A stretch of DNA of 7,028 nt from Clostridia bacterium (GCA_029239935.1 JARBTY010000164.1:1-7028), one strand, 5' to 3'. Shown: positions 1 through 6,587, counted from the stretch's first letter. Translations and numbers: made by a program. The notes: a model not told the origin generated them from the sequence alone.

Positions 1-96
1 ATAGGCAAGTTCACTGATTTTTATATTTCTATCTATAAGGTCTGAGTGATTCAAAGTGACTTGGATTTGCGTATCGCTAAGCTTTTCTATTTTCAT
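1..96 (-). CDS. mecA: MecA-like adaptor protein, N-terminal fragment (runs off left edge)
   Basis: This is the first 32 codons of a gene read leftward. It begins MKIEKLSDTQIQVTL and ends at the window edge with ISELAY. An opening MKIEK, a short beta strand and then a D-L-x-x-R-N-I-x-x-S-E-L-A-Y segment is the usual start of MecA adaptors of Clostridia. These proteins deliver substrates to the ClpC unfoldase through their N-terminal domain. The start is supported by an AAAGGA ribosome binding site at 107-112, 10 nt before the ATG at 94-96. It is transcribed divergently from pflB. The C-terminal ClpC-binding domain lies outside the window, so the assignment rests on the N-terminus alone. A MecA paralogue is the main alternative. 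Confidence 0.7.
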   Translation of the reverse strand, partial: MKIEKLSDTQIQVTLNHSDLIDRNIKISELAY

Positions 97-167
97 TCAA
101 ATCACGTCCTTTCACGTTAATTACAGTTTATTCTTAATATAATATATATCTAAGTTTGATATACAAT

Positions 168-197
168 AGTATAATGTAGATGACTAGTATATGTAAA
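168..197 (-). promoter_or_regulatory. Candidate housekeeping-sigma promoter for the mecA-like gene
   Basis: On the minus strand, TTTACA (192-197) and TATACT (168-173) are separated by 18 bp. Each matches the sigma-A consensus at five of six positions. The predicted start near 161 would give a leader of about 65 nt before the ATG at 96. In such AT-rich DNA, chance matches are common, so this is a candidate only. A second, weaker TTGTAT box lies closer to the gene without a well-spaced -10. Confidence 0.45.
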
Positions 198-489
198 GAG
201 GATAATATCACTAATTAATAATACTATATTATGCGGCAAGCAATTAAAAAAATCAATATTTAATATTTATATTATACAATATTTTTTTTACGGTGAATAT
301 CTCTTTTAAAAATTAGTTATTTTTGTCCATTTATTCGTTTTTTCAGGGATTGATAATTTTTATACAATCTTTTCTTTTTCTTCTCTACATTATGCCTAAT
401 TTTTTCACTGTTTTAAAGAGTATTTCATCACATCTATCGGAGCATACTGTCTATGATGACTAATTTGTATAAAAAACAACATTTTTATC

Positions 490-533
490 GATACATTGTT
501 GACGTGTATACAGTATACATTATATAATGTATC
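490..533. promoter_or_regulatory. Nested palindromic operator candidate over the pflB promoter
   Basis: Two perfect palindromes overlap here. One is TGTATACAGTATACA (505-519), with 7-bp arms around a central A. The other is the 18-bp ATACATTATATAATGTAT (515-532), which contains the -10 box. Counting half-sites gives GATACAT (490-496), TGTATAC (505-511), GTATACAT (513-520) and ATGTATC (527-533), a nearly symmetric array centred between the -35 and -10. Such placement fits a repressor that blocks RNA polymerase. GTATAC-type half-sites resemble operators of some GntR/FadR-type regulators, but the regulator is not in the window and the assignment is a guess. Confidence 0.5.
499..528 (+). promoter_or_regulatory. 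pflB promoter (sigma-A type)
   Basis: TTGACG (499-504) is followed after 18 bp by a perfect TATAAT (523-528). This is the best housekeeping promoter in the intergenic region and is correctly oriented for pflB. The predicted start is near 535, giving a leader of about 98 nt. A long, strongly expressed leader fits the high expression usual for pyruvate formate-lyase. Additional upstream promoters cannot be excluded. Confidence 0.7.
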
Positions 534-539
534 TATACT

Positions 540-617
540 TATTAGATAACCTTTCATTTTATTATCTAATATTTTAGTATTATTATATTATAACATACTA
601 AAACTTTTATTAAAGTT
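540..617 (+). repeat. Three back-to-back inverted repeats in the pflB leader
   Basis: Repeat 1 has 10-bp perfect arms, TATTAGATAA (540-549) and TTATCTAATA (562-571), around a 12-nt loop. Repeat 2 starts at the next base, with 9-bp perfect arms TTTTAGTAT (572-580) and ATACTAAAA (595-603) around 14 nt. Repeat 3 has 6-bp arms AACTTT (602-607) and AAAGTT (612-617) around 4 nt. The AAGGAG ribosome binding site (618-623) starts immediately after repeat 3, 9 nt before the pflB ATG. None is followed by a long T-run, so they do not look like terminators. They may stabilise the mRNA or tune translation, or the AT-rich arms may be protein-binding sites. Confidence 0.6.
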
Positions 618-632
618 AAGGAGCTGATATAT

Positions 633-2861
633 ATGTTTAAAGAATGGAATGGTTTTACCCCTGGTGAATGGTCAAAAGACGTTAATGTACGTGACTTTAT
701 TCAAAAAAATTATACACCTTATGAAGGTGTTGATTCTTTCCTAGTTGGCCCAACATCCAGGACTTTAAAATTATGGGATGAAGTCCTTGCACTTACAAAA
801 ACAGAACTTGAAAAAGGCATTTTAGACGTTGAAACAAAAGTTCCTTCTTCTATCGCATCTCATGGTCCTGGTTATCTTGATAAAGAATTAGAACAAATTG
901 TAGGTTTTCAGTCAGATGCGCCTCTTAAAAGAAACATTATGCCAAACGGTGGTATCCGTACTGTAAAAACTGCTTTAGAATCCTATGGCTACGAACTTGA
1001 TCCTTCAACTTGGGAATCCTTTACTAAATACCGTAAAACTCATAACGATGGTGTTTTTTCTGCCTATACAACAGCAATGAGAAAAGCAAGACACTCTGGG
1101 GTTATCACTGGTCTTCCAGATGCTTATGGCCGTGGGCGTATTATTGGTGACTACCGTCGTGTGGCCTTATATGGTATTGACAGATTAATTCAGGATAAAA
1201 ATGCTCAAAAGCTTTCTCTTGAAGTAAATAATATGAATGAAGATGTTATTCGTCTTCGTGAAGAAATCACAGAACAAATGGGTGCTTTAAAAGAGCTTAA
1301 ACAAATGGCTGCATCTTATGGATTTGATATCTCTCAGCCAGCTCAAACAGCCAAGGAAGCTATTCAATGGACTTATTTTGGATATCTTGGTGCTATCAAA
1401 GAACAAGACGGCGCTGCTATGTCAATTGGCCGTGTTTCAACTTTCCTTGATATTTATATTGAAAGAGATTTTAAAGCAGGTATTCTTACCGAAGAAGCTG
1501 CGCAGGAACTTATGGATCATTTCATTATGAAACTTCGTATGGTACGTTTCCTTCGTACACCTGGTTATAATGAGCTATTTTCTGGGGATCCAACTTGGGT
1601 AACAGAAGCTATTGGCGGTATGGGCCTAGATGGTCGTCCACTCGTTACCAAAAACAGTTTCCGTATGCTTCATACACTTACAAACCTTGGACCTGCTCCA
1701 GAACCAAACTTAACTGTACTTTGGTCTACTAAACTTCCAAGAGGTTTTAAAGATTATTGCTCTAAAATGTCTATTGCAACAAGCTCTATCCAATATGAAA
1801 ATGATGATCTTATGAGAGCTTATTGGGGAGATGACTATGGTATTGCCTGCTGTGTATCAGCCATGAGAATTGGTAAACAAATGCAGTTCTTTGGTGCCCG
1901 CGCTAACCTCGGTAAAGCTTTGCTCTATGCGATCAATGGCGGTCGTGATGAAAAAGCTGGTGAACAAATCGCTCCTAAATTTGCTCCTGTAACCTCAGAA
2001 TATCTTGATTTTGATGAAGTATGGGAAAAATTTGAACAAGTTATGGAATGGCTTGCAGAGCTTTATGTCAATACTTTAAATGTTATTCACTATATGCATG
2101 ATAAATATTGCTATGAAAAATTAGAACTTGCACTGCATGATAGAGATGTTCTGCGTACTTTCGCTACAGGTATTGCTGGTCTTTCAGTTGTAACTGATTC
2201 TCTTTCAGCTATAAAACATGCTAAAGTAAAAACAATCAGAAATGATGATGGTCTTGTAACTGATTATGAAATCGAAGGGGAATATCCTGCATTTGGTAAT
2301 AATATGGATGAAGCAGATGATTTGGCTATTAAAGTAACTGAAACCTTCATGAGCAAAATCAGAAAACATAAAACTTATAGAGATTCTTACCCAACGATGT
2401 CTATTTTAACGATAACTTCCAATGTTGTTTATGGTAAAAAAACTGGCAGTACTCCTGATGGACGTAAAGCGGGAGAGCCATTTGCACCGGGAGCTAATCC
2501 AATGCATGGCCGTGATATCAAAGGTGCTGTTGCATCTCTAGCATCTGTTGCCAAACTTCCTTATAAAGATGCTGAAGACGGTATATCTTATACTTTCTCA
2601 ATCATTCCTGGAGCTCTTGGCAAATCTCAGGATGAGCGTGTTGCTAACTTATCCGGATTGTTGGATGGCTATTTCTCTCAAAGCGGACATCATATCAATG
2701 TCAATGTATTTGACCGTGAAACCTTACTTGACGCGATGGATCATCCTGAAAAATATCCTCAGCTTACTATTCGTGTATCAGGTTACGCTGTTAACTTCAT
2801 TCGTTTAACTAGAGAACAACAGTTAGACGTTATCAACAGAACATTCCATGAACGTTTCTAA
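633..2861 (+). CDS. pflB: Pyruvate formate-lyase (formate C-acetyltransferase)
   Basis: This cytoplasmic glycyl-radical enzyme converts pyruvate and CoA into acetyl-CoA and formate during anaerobic fermentation. The 742-residue protein is close to the family's usual length (E. coli about 760). The two catalytic cysteines are adjacent at Cys406-Cys407 in the motif [14 protein letters not shown]. The glycyl-radical motif RVSGYAVNF carries Gly717 near the C-terminus. Other conserved parts are [17 protein letters not shown] (about 165-181), Trp322 in GDPTW (equivalent to the active-site Trp of E. coli) and Arg423 in GARANL. The Cys-Cys pair separates it from glycerol dehydratase, choline lyase and other glycyl-radical enzymes, which have a single catalytic Cys followed by another residue. 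The start has an AAGGAG site at 618-623. It is intact and followed 73 bp later by its activase gene. Confidence 0.97.
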   Translation: MFKEWNGFTPGEWSKDVNVRDFIQKNYTPYEGVDSFLVGPTSRTLKLWDEVLALTKTELEKGILDVETKVPSSIASHGPGYLDKELEQIVGFQSDAPLKRNIMPNGGIRTVKTALESYGYELDPSTWESFTKYRKTHNDGVFSAYTTAMRKARHSGVITGLPDAYGRGRIIGDYRRVALYGIDRLIQDKNAQKLSLEVNNMNEDVIRLREEITEQMGALKELKQMAASYGFDISQPAQTAKEAIQWTYFGYLGAIKEQDGAAMSIGRVSTFLDIYIERDFKAGILTEEAAQELMDHFIMKLRMVRFLRTPGYNELFSGDPTWVTEAIGGMGLDGRPLVTKNSFRMLHTLTNLGPAPEPNLTVLWSTKLPRGFKDYCSKMSIATSSIQYENDDLMRAYWGDDYGIACCVSAMRIGKQMQFFGARANLGKALLYAINGGRDEKAGEQIAPKFAPVTSEYLDFDEVWEKFEQVMEWLAELYVNTLNVIHYMHDKYCYEKLELALHDRDVLRTFATGIAGLSVVTDSLSAIKHAKVKTIRNDDGLVTDYEIEGEYPAFGNNMDEADDLAIKVTETFMSKIRKHKTYRDSYPTMSILTITSNVVYGKKTGSTPDGRKAGEPFAPGANPMHGRDIKGAVASLASVAKLPYKDAEDGISYTFSIIPGALGKSQDERVANLSGLLDGYFSQSGHHINVNVFDRETLLDAMDHPEKYPQLTIRVSGYAVNFIRLTREQQLDVINRTFHERF

Positions 2862-2881
2862 TTTGATAGTTTAATAAAGGT

Positions 2882-2909
2882 TAAAGAGGATTTTTATAAG
2901 TCCTCTTTA
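2882..2909 (+). promoter_or_regulatory. Intercistronic hairpin between pflB and pflA
   Basis: A 12-bp stem (2882-2893 with 2898-2909, including one G-U pair) closes a TTAT tetraloop. It contains the complementary cores GAGGA and TCCTC. No T-run follows (the next bases are TTACCTTATC), so it is not a classical terminator. It starts 21 nt after the pflB stop and ends 25 nt before the pflA ATG. A likely role is to protect the pflB mRNA 3' end or cause partial termination, giving more PflB than PflA. Confidence 0.65.
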
Positions 2910-2934
2910 TTACCTTATCACTAGGAGGTGCAAC

Positions 2935-3660
2935 ATGAAAGGCAAAATACATTCAATAGAGACTTGCGGGACAGTTGATGGACCCGGTATTCGCTATATA
3001 TTGTTTACTCAAGGCTGTCCTCTTAGATGCAAATACTGTCATAATCCTGACACTTGGTCACTTCAAAATGGAAAAGATGCTGATACCGAAGATCTCATAG
3101 CCGATATCGTAAAATATAAATCTTTTATGCAATTTTCTGGAGGCGGAATTACTGTAAGCGGCGGTGAACCTTTACTGCAGCCAGACTTTGTAAAAGATTT
3201 ATTTGAAAAATGCAAAACCAACAACATTCATACCGCACTTGATACTTCTGGTTTTATCAGTATCGAAAAGGCTGATCCGGTTTTAGACTTTACAGATCTT
3301 GTACTTCTTGATATCAAATCCTTTAATCCTGGAGTTTATAAAGATTTAACTGGGGTTTCTTTAGATCCTACCTTAAACTTCGCTAACCATCTTAATCAAC
3401 GTAAAATCCCTGTTTGGATTCGTTATGTCCTTGTTCCGGGTCTTACAGATACTGCAGAGGATATAGAGGGTCTGGCTCAATTTCTATCTACTTTAGAAAA
3501 TGTAGAACGTATCGATATTTTACCTTTTCATAAGATGGGAGAATACAAATGGGAGCAGCTCGGCTATGCTTATGCATTAGCAGATACCATTGAACCTAGC
3601 AAAACCGAAGTTGAAAAAACTAAAGCTATCTTTAAAAAATATAATCTTCCTACTTATTAA
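2935..3660 (+). CDS. pflA: Pyruvate formate-lyase activating enzyme (radical SAM)
   Basis: This activase uses a [4Fe-4S] cluster and S-adenosylmethionine to abstract a hydrogen from PflB, placing the stable radical on Gly717. The 241-residue length is normal for the family (E. coli about 246). The N-terminal ETCGTVDGPGIR segment is characteristic. The cluster-binding CX3CX2C motif is Cys28, Cys32 and Cys35 in GCPLRCKYCHNPDTW. The SAM-binding GGE motif is SGGEP at 75-79. Downstream family blocks include LLDIKSF, LTGVS, WIRYVLVPGLTD and ILPFHKMGEYKW. The start follows a strong AGGAGG site (2923-2928), 6 nt before the ATG. It is the second gene of the pfl operon. No formate transporter (focA) accompanies it within the window. 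Confidence 0.96.
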   Translation: MKGKIHSIETCGTVDGPGIRYILFTQGCPLRCKYCHNPDTWSLQNGKDADTEDLIADIVKYKSFMQFSGGGITVSGGEPLLQPDFVKDLFEKCKTNNIHTALDTSGFISIEKADPVLDFTDLVLLDIKSFNPGVYKDLTGVSLDPTLNFANHLNQRKIPVWIRYVLVPGLTDTAEDIEGLAQFLSTLENVERIDILPFHKMGEYKWEQLGYAYALADTIEPSKTEVEKTKAIFKKYNLPTY

Positions 3661-3703
3661 AAACCAGCACCTGCTATGATATTTCATAGGATGCTGGTTT
3701 TTT
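3659..3703. terminator. Bidirectional intrinsic terminator between convergent operons
   Basis: An outer stem pairs AAAAACCAGCA (3659-3669) with TGCTGGTTTTT (3692-3702). Inside it is a second 6-bp stem, CTATGA (3674-3679) with TCATAG (3684-3689), closing a TATT loop. The plus strand ends in six T residues (3698-3703) and the minus strand ends in a run of five T. It sits immediately after the pflA stop and 20 bp beyond the end of the minus-strand anti-sigma gene, so it can stop both convergent transcripts. Confidence 0.88.
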
Positions 3704-3722
3704 GATACTACCTATTTGACTT

Positions 3723-5171
3723 CTACTCTATATTATTTTTTTCACTGCTCCAAATAATAGTGTCTGCCACTTTTATTTCAGTTAACTGATCTTTATCCAG
3801 AAATTCTAACATTCCCTTTTCCTGAGTAGGTTTATAATTTAAGATAAATCCGTCTCCCTCTTTTTCTGTCACGTAAAAACGCGGCTTATAATCTATGTTT
3901 TCCCCTTTTAGAGTGGTTCCCCACACTGCAATCTCCTTTTCCGGTACGCCTCCTGTCTTGCCAGTTTCTTTATTAAATACCCTTCCTTTCAATCTGATTC
4001 CTAATGATGAAATAGCTACTTGATTAATATCAATCTCTTCTCGAGTACTTGACAGTTGTATATTAGTATCAATCATCCTACTGCCCTGCTGCTGATTTAG
4101 AAGAAACTTAACTTCCCATTTGCCTGCCTGTACAGTGTTTACTATATCATAACTCACTTGCGTCATTTTCAAATACCTCAGTTGTTCTTTATTTTGTATG
4201 CTGAACTCACTAATCACAAAAGCAAACTCTGCTCCTTCTTCTGGGGTATAGACAGTATTTCTCATCTGCGAAGCATAAATCATGCCAGTACGAGTATCTG
4301 TGATTTGAGACACATATCCTATGGCACTTTTCTCTCTTGTGTTTCCTTTATGTTTAGTATGCAGTTCACTTCTTGTCACTAACCGCAATGTTCCCTCTAC
4401 TATGTCTATTCCTTGCAGCACAGTTCCCGGCCGTTTATCTAGCAGTATGCTCTCCTGTATGGTCTCCAGCTTTTTTTCGGCGATAAGCTGATAAATCCCA
4501 TGACAATATTGATTTATTGCATCAAACCCGTCATTTGCATTCTTAATAGGTAGCAGCAAAGGATACAGATCGCTAAGATTTTTATCTATTGTTTCCACCA
4601 TTTTGCTTTTGATAATCAGATTCTCCGCACTTATTTGTAGTGGTAAATCCAGTGAATCTATTTCACTTACACCCTCCATCACATAATAGCTAAGTTTTCT
4701 CTTGTCTTCCGATAAAGCATGTCTAAAACTGAAGTTCCTCATCCAAGATAACTGTACATTTTCTGCTTCAATTTTATCTGGCCATGGTTCTCCATTTTTT
4801 TTAGTAAAGCTAAATACACAAAAGACCTCTTGTCCATCAGCTATAGCCTCTTCTACCGTCATGATTACTTTTGATGAGGTCATAGAATGGCTAACTAGAT
4901 GCAAAAACGCTGACACTTTCCCCACTGCCTCTTGGCTTAAGAATGCTCTAAAGCCTAGTTGTGGTTCTACTGCCACGATACTTCCATACATGAGCAGAAC
5001 TGCTGCCACTAAATATACGACTGCTTTATTTCTTTTTTTAAACTTATGTAAATTAACCAAGTTATTATTATTTTCACATTGTGCTTGTATTTTATAACGC
5101 AATTCGTCACTTATGTTAATCTTTTGAAGTTCTCTGTCAATGACCTCTTTTAAATCATATGTTTGTTTCAC
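3723..5171 (-). CDS. Membrane-anchored anti-sigma factor, DUF4179-like
   Basis: This is probably the inhibitor of the ECF sigma factor encoded just upstream. The 482-residue protein has a cytoplasmic N-terminus of about 48 residues, one membrane segment (about 49-68, VVYLVAAVLLMYGSIVAVEP, preceded by the basic KFKKRNK), and an external part of more than 400 residues that looks beta-rich. Residues about 70-140 resemble the DUF4179 region of Firmicutes anti-sigma proteins. The later AGKWEVKFLL segment (about 349-358) resembles the C-terminal beta domain of the same class. There is no HxxxCxxC zinc motif, so it is not a ZAS-type anti-sigma factor. The start is GTG (5169-5171), overlapping the sigma stop as GTGA, with GGAAGGTGGG at 5178-5187 as ribosome binding site. 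The coupling argues for balanced synthesis. The signal sensed is unknown. Confidence 0.8.
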   Translation of the reverse strand: MKQTYDLKEVIDRELQKINISDELRYKIQAQCENNNNLVNLHKFKKRNKAVVYLVAAVLLMYGSIVAVEPQLGFRAFLSQEAVGKVSAFLHLVSHSMTSSKVIMTVEEAIADGQEVFCVFSFTKKNGEPWPDKIEAENVQLSWMRNFSFRHALSEDKRKLSYYVMEGVSEIDSLDLPLQISAENLIIKSKMVETIDKNLSDLYPLLLPIKNANDGFDAINQYCHGIYQLIAEKKLETIQESILLDKRPGTVLQGIDIVEGTLRLVTRSELHTKHKGNTREKSAIGYVSQITDTRTGMIYASQMRNTVYTPEEGAEFAFVISEFSIQNKEQLRYLKMTQVSYDIVNTVQAGKWEVKFLLNQQQGSRMIDTNIQLSSTREEIDINQVAISSLGIRLKGRVFNKETGKTGGVPEKEIAVWGTTLKGENIDYKPRFYVTEKEGDGFILNYKPTQEKGMLEFLDKDQLTEIKVADTIIWSSEKNNIE

Positions 5172-5701
5172 CTATATCCCACCTTCCGCAAGGTTATACT
5201 TAGCTTTTCTCTGGCTCTTTGAAGCCGTACCCTGACAGTGCCCTCTTTAATACCTAAAATGGCCGATATTTCTTTAGTGCTCATTTCTTGATAATAATAG
5301 AGCAAAATAACTTCTCTATATTTATGATTGAGTTGCATGATTTCTTCAATAATTTCTTGTCCCTTTTCATCTTTAATCATTTTTTCATCTAAACTATCAT
5401 ACTCACTGTGTTCTGTCCTTAGGCCTGTCACAACTTTTTTGAACCAATTTGCTCTCATATAATTTTTGCAAGTATTAATAGCAATCGCCATAATCCATGT
5501 TTTTTCACTTGAGTAGCTTTTAAAAGTGTGATAATTCCGATAGATTTTAATAAGGGTATCCTGAACTGCATCCTCAGCTAATTGCTTGTCCCTCAAGTAG
5601 ATATAACACATTCTAAGCAGACTGTCTCCGTACAATTCAAGTATTCTATCTATATCTGCTTGTTGTATAGTGTGCTCTAAAGCTTTTATTGTATAATCCA
5701 T
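5168..5701 (-). CDS. ECF-type RNA polymerase sigma factor (sigma-70 family)
   Basis: This alternative sigma factor directs RNA polymerase to a small regulon, usually related to envelope stress. The 177-residue length is typical for ECF sigmas. Region 2 spans about residues 22-88, with the core-binding and -10-recognition helices in YIYLRDKQLAEDAVQDTLIK and KTWIMAIAINTCKNYMR. Region 4 spans about 118-170, with the helix-turn-helix MSTKEISAILGIKEGTVRVR and then LQRAREKL. Region 3 is absent, as expected for ECF. A GGAGA-type site (5709-5713) lies 7 nt before the ATG (5699-5701). Its stop codon overlaps the anti-sigma GTG start by 4 nt, so the two are co-transcribed and probably translationally coupled. 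The exact ECF group cannot be fixed by eye. Confidence 0.92.
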   Translation of the reverse strand: MDYTIKALEHTIQQADIDRILELYGDSLLRMCYIYLRDKQLAEDAVQDTLIKIYRNYHTFKSYSSEKTWIMAIAINTCKNYMRANWFKKVVTGLRTEHSEYDSLDEKMIKDEKGQEIIEEIMQLNHKYREVILLYYYQEMSTKEISAILGIKEGTVRVRLQRAREKLSITLRKVGYR

Positions 5702-5723
5702 TTTCTAGTCTCCTTTCCTGCCT

Positions 5724-5754
5724 ATTAGACACAGTATATTTGCATTATGTAACA
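5724..5754 (-). promoter_or_regulatory. Candidate ECF-type promoter, probable autoregulation of the sigma gene
   Basis: On the minus strand, TGTTAC (5749-5754) is followed after 17 bp by TGTCTAAT (5724-5731). This resembles the AAC-type -35 and CGTC-type -10 boxes of many Firmicutes ECF sigma factors, with one substitution in each. The predicted start, near 5717, would leave a leader of under 20 nt that begins almost at the ribosome binding site. A TGAAAC box lies a few bases upstream but is not well spaced. No good housekeeping promoter was seen here. ECF factors commonly transcribe their own operon, so self-control is inferred. Confidence 0.5.
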
Positions 5755-5780
5755 AAATGTTTCATTAAAACCAAAAGAGA

Positions 5781-5817
5781 CATTCACATTGTATAGGTTT
5801 AACTAACAATGTGAATG
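5781..5817 (-). terminator. 12-bp perfect inverted repeat, probable terminator of the HTH/coiled-coil gene
   Basis: CATTCACATTGT (5781-5792) and ACAATGTGAATG (5806-5817) are perfect complements around a 13-nt loop. On the minus strand the stem is followed by TCTCTTTTGGTTTT, a T-rich but interrupted tail. It lies about 80 bp past the stop of the gene at 5899-6552 and just upstream of the sigma promoter, so a terminator insulating the sigma operon is the simplest reading. The unusually exact arms and position also allow a protein-binding site. Confidence 0.5.
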
Positions 5818-5850
5818 CCTTATGCCTAACAAATCTTGGTCGTTCATATA

Positions 5851-5883
5851 ATCTTGAAGTGTATTGGGGCTATACTTCTTGAT
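5851..5883. repeat. Short imperfect hairpin downstream of the HTH/coiled-coil gene
   Basis: GAAGTGTA (5856-5863) pairs with TATACTTC (5871-5878), with one G-U pair, around a 7-nt loop TTGGGGC. Three more flanking pairs follow after two mismatches. No T-run follows on either strand, so it is not a terminator by itself. It may be an RNA-processing structure or chance. Confidence 0.3.
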
Positions 5884-5898
5884 TAATCAAAGCTTTAT

Positions 5899-6552
5899 TT
5901 ATAAATCTGCTGCACCATTTTTTTCTTTGAAAAGTCGGCTCCAAAAAGAGGACTTGTGTTTTGTCCCTTCTAGCATACTTTGAGCCATCTCTCTTCTGAT
6001 TTTTTGAACTTCTCTCATGGTCTCATCTAGTTTTTTATAATAGGCCTCGTTTTTTTCATTTTGCTTTTCTTCAAGCTGGATAAGTTTTTTGTCCACAGCT
6101 GTATTAACTTCTTCTTTAATCTCTTCCTTCATTTCTATTTTTGAGTGCTCATTGTACTCAACTAGCGCTTGCTTAAACATATCCTTCATCATGACGGAAA
6201 ACTGTTTAACTTTATCATTCTCTTCATCTGTTATGTCCAGAGGTGTCATATTATTTCTTTTAATGGGTGTTACAGAAGCCATTTGAATACTGCTCAATTG
6301 CTGATAGGTTTCTTTAGCTTCCTGATTGCAGTCATGAACAATCCCTTCTATTGCTTTAAGCTGAAGTCCTTGTTCACGCATATCCTGTACCTGTTTGAAT
6401 AATTCTACGTCTTCCATGGTATATACCCTATGACCTTTTGTATTCCTCTTAATGTTAAGGTTTAGCTCCTTTTCATAAAAGCGTAGTACATAGGCCTCAG
6501 TATTTAGCATTTCTGATACATCTTTAACCGTCAGAAAATCTTCTTGTATCAT
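5899..6552 (-). CDS. MerR-type HTH and coiled-coil protein, RacA-like
   Basis: This 217-residue protein starts with a MerR-type winged helix domain: FLTVKDVSEMLN (6-17) is the first helix pair, VLRFYEKELNL (22-32) the recognition segment, and KGHRVYTMEDVELFK (39-53) the wing and next helix. After a linker (about 73-110), residues about 111-193 are highly charged and predicted to be a long coiled coil. It ends with a basic, aromatic tail, SSFWSRLFKEKN (201-212). No effector-binding domain of classical MerR regulators is present. HTH plus coiled coil is the layout of RacA, which anchors chromosomal origins in Bacillus, and of related plasmid and phage proteins. DNA binding is well supported. 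Segregation, anchoring or gene regulation cannot be told apart here. The start has GAGGTGAGG at 6555-6563 and its own promoter. Confidence 0.75.
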   Translation of the reverse strand: MIQEDFLTVKDVSEMLNTEAYVLRFYEKELNLNIKRNTKGHRVYTMEDVELFKQVQDMREQGLQLKAIEGIVHDCNQEAKETYQQLSSIQMASVTPIKRNNMTPLDITDEENDKVKQFSVMMKDMFKQALVEYNEHSKIEMKEEIKEEVNTAVDKKLIQLEEKQNEKNEAYYKKLDETMREVQKIRREMAQSMLEGTKHKSSFWSRLFKEKNGAADL

Positions 6553-6571
6553 ATCCTCACCTCATCATTCG

Positions 6572-6587
6572 TACCTGTTTTAAGGTA
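6572..6587. promoter_or_regulatory. Small palindrome at the transcription start of the HTH/coiled-coil gene
   Basis: TACCT (6572-6576) and AGGTA (6583-6587) form a 5-bp inverted repeat around 6 nt. It directly abuts the -10 box and covers the predicted start site near 6581. The position is right for an operator, possibly bound by the HTH protein itself, but such short arms occur often by chance. Confidence 0.3.

Larger units (their letters stand above)
97..632. other. Long AT-rich divergent intergenic region (mecA / pflB)
   Basis: These 536 bp separate the mecA-like start from the pflB start. No open reading frame with a credible ribosome binding site is present on either strand. The left part holds the presumed mecA promoter. 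The right 145 bp hold the pflB promoter, nested palindromes and a leader with three inverted repeats. The middle, about 198-489, is AT-rich with poly-A and poly-T runs and a pyrimidine tract near 369-388. I could not assign a function to this middle part. I found no CcpA-type cre, Rex-type or FNR-type operator in it by eye. Confidence 0.7.

Noticed and set aside
246..289. A/T-only imperfect hairpin with a run of eight T
   Set aside because: The stem has no G-C pairs, a 2-nt bulge and a 17-nt loop. No gene ends upstream of it in the right direction, so it is not a credible terminator.
392..463. Possible 23-codon reading frame starting ATGCCTAAT on the plus strand
   Set aside because: It has no ribosome binding site (the upstream bases are a pyrimidine tract) and no recognisable features. 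It is likely chance.
527..577. Possible 16-codon leader peptide starting at the ATG inside the pflB -10 palindrome
   Set aside because: Its start codon lies upstream of the predicted transcription start and has no ribosome binding site.
1318..1530. Open frames inside pflB (also 2548-2808) in other plus-strand frames
   Set aside because: They are covered by a certain gene, have leucine- and isoleucine-rich nonsense-like translations and no ribosome binding sites.
633..2861. Glycerol dehydratase, choline trimethylamine-lyase or another specialised glycyl-radical enzyme instead of PFL
   Set aside because: The adjacent Cys406-Cys407 pair, the RVSGYAVNF motif and a short PFL-type activase without the extra ferredoxin domain point to a true pyruvate formate-lyase.
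4158..5097. Plus-strand open frames opposite the anti-sigma gene (4158-4382 and 4702-5097)
   Set aside because: They are antisense to a coherent protein with a membrane segment and coupled upstream gene. Their translations resemble no family.
6089..6402. Two plus-strand open frames opposite the HTH/coiled-coil gene
   Set aside because: They are complement shadows of the charged coiled-coil coding sequence, with no ribosome binding site.
6557..6568. Three-codon mini frame ATG ATG AGG TGA just before the HTH/coiled-coil start
   Set aside because: It overlaps the ribosome binding site by composition (GATGAGGTGAGG), and no separate ribosome site precedes it.
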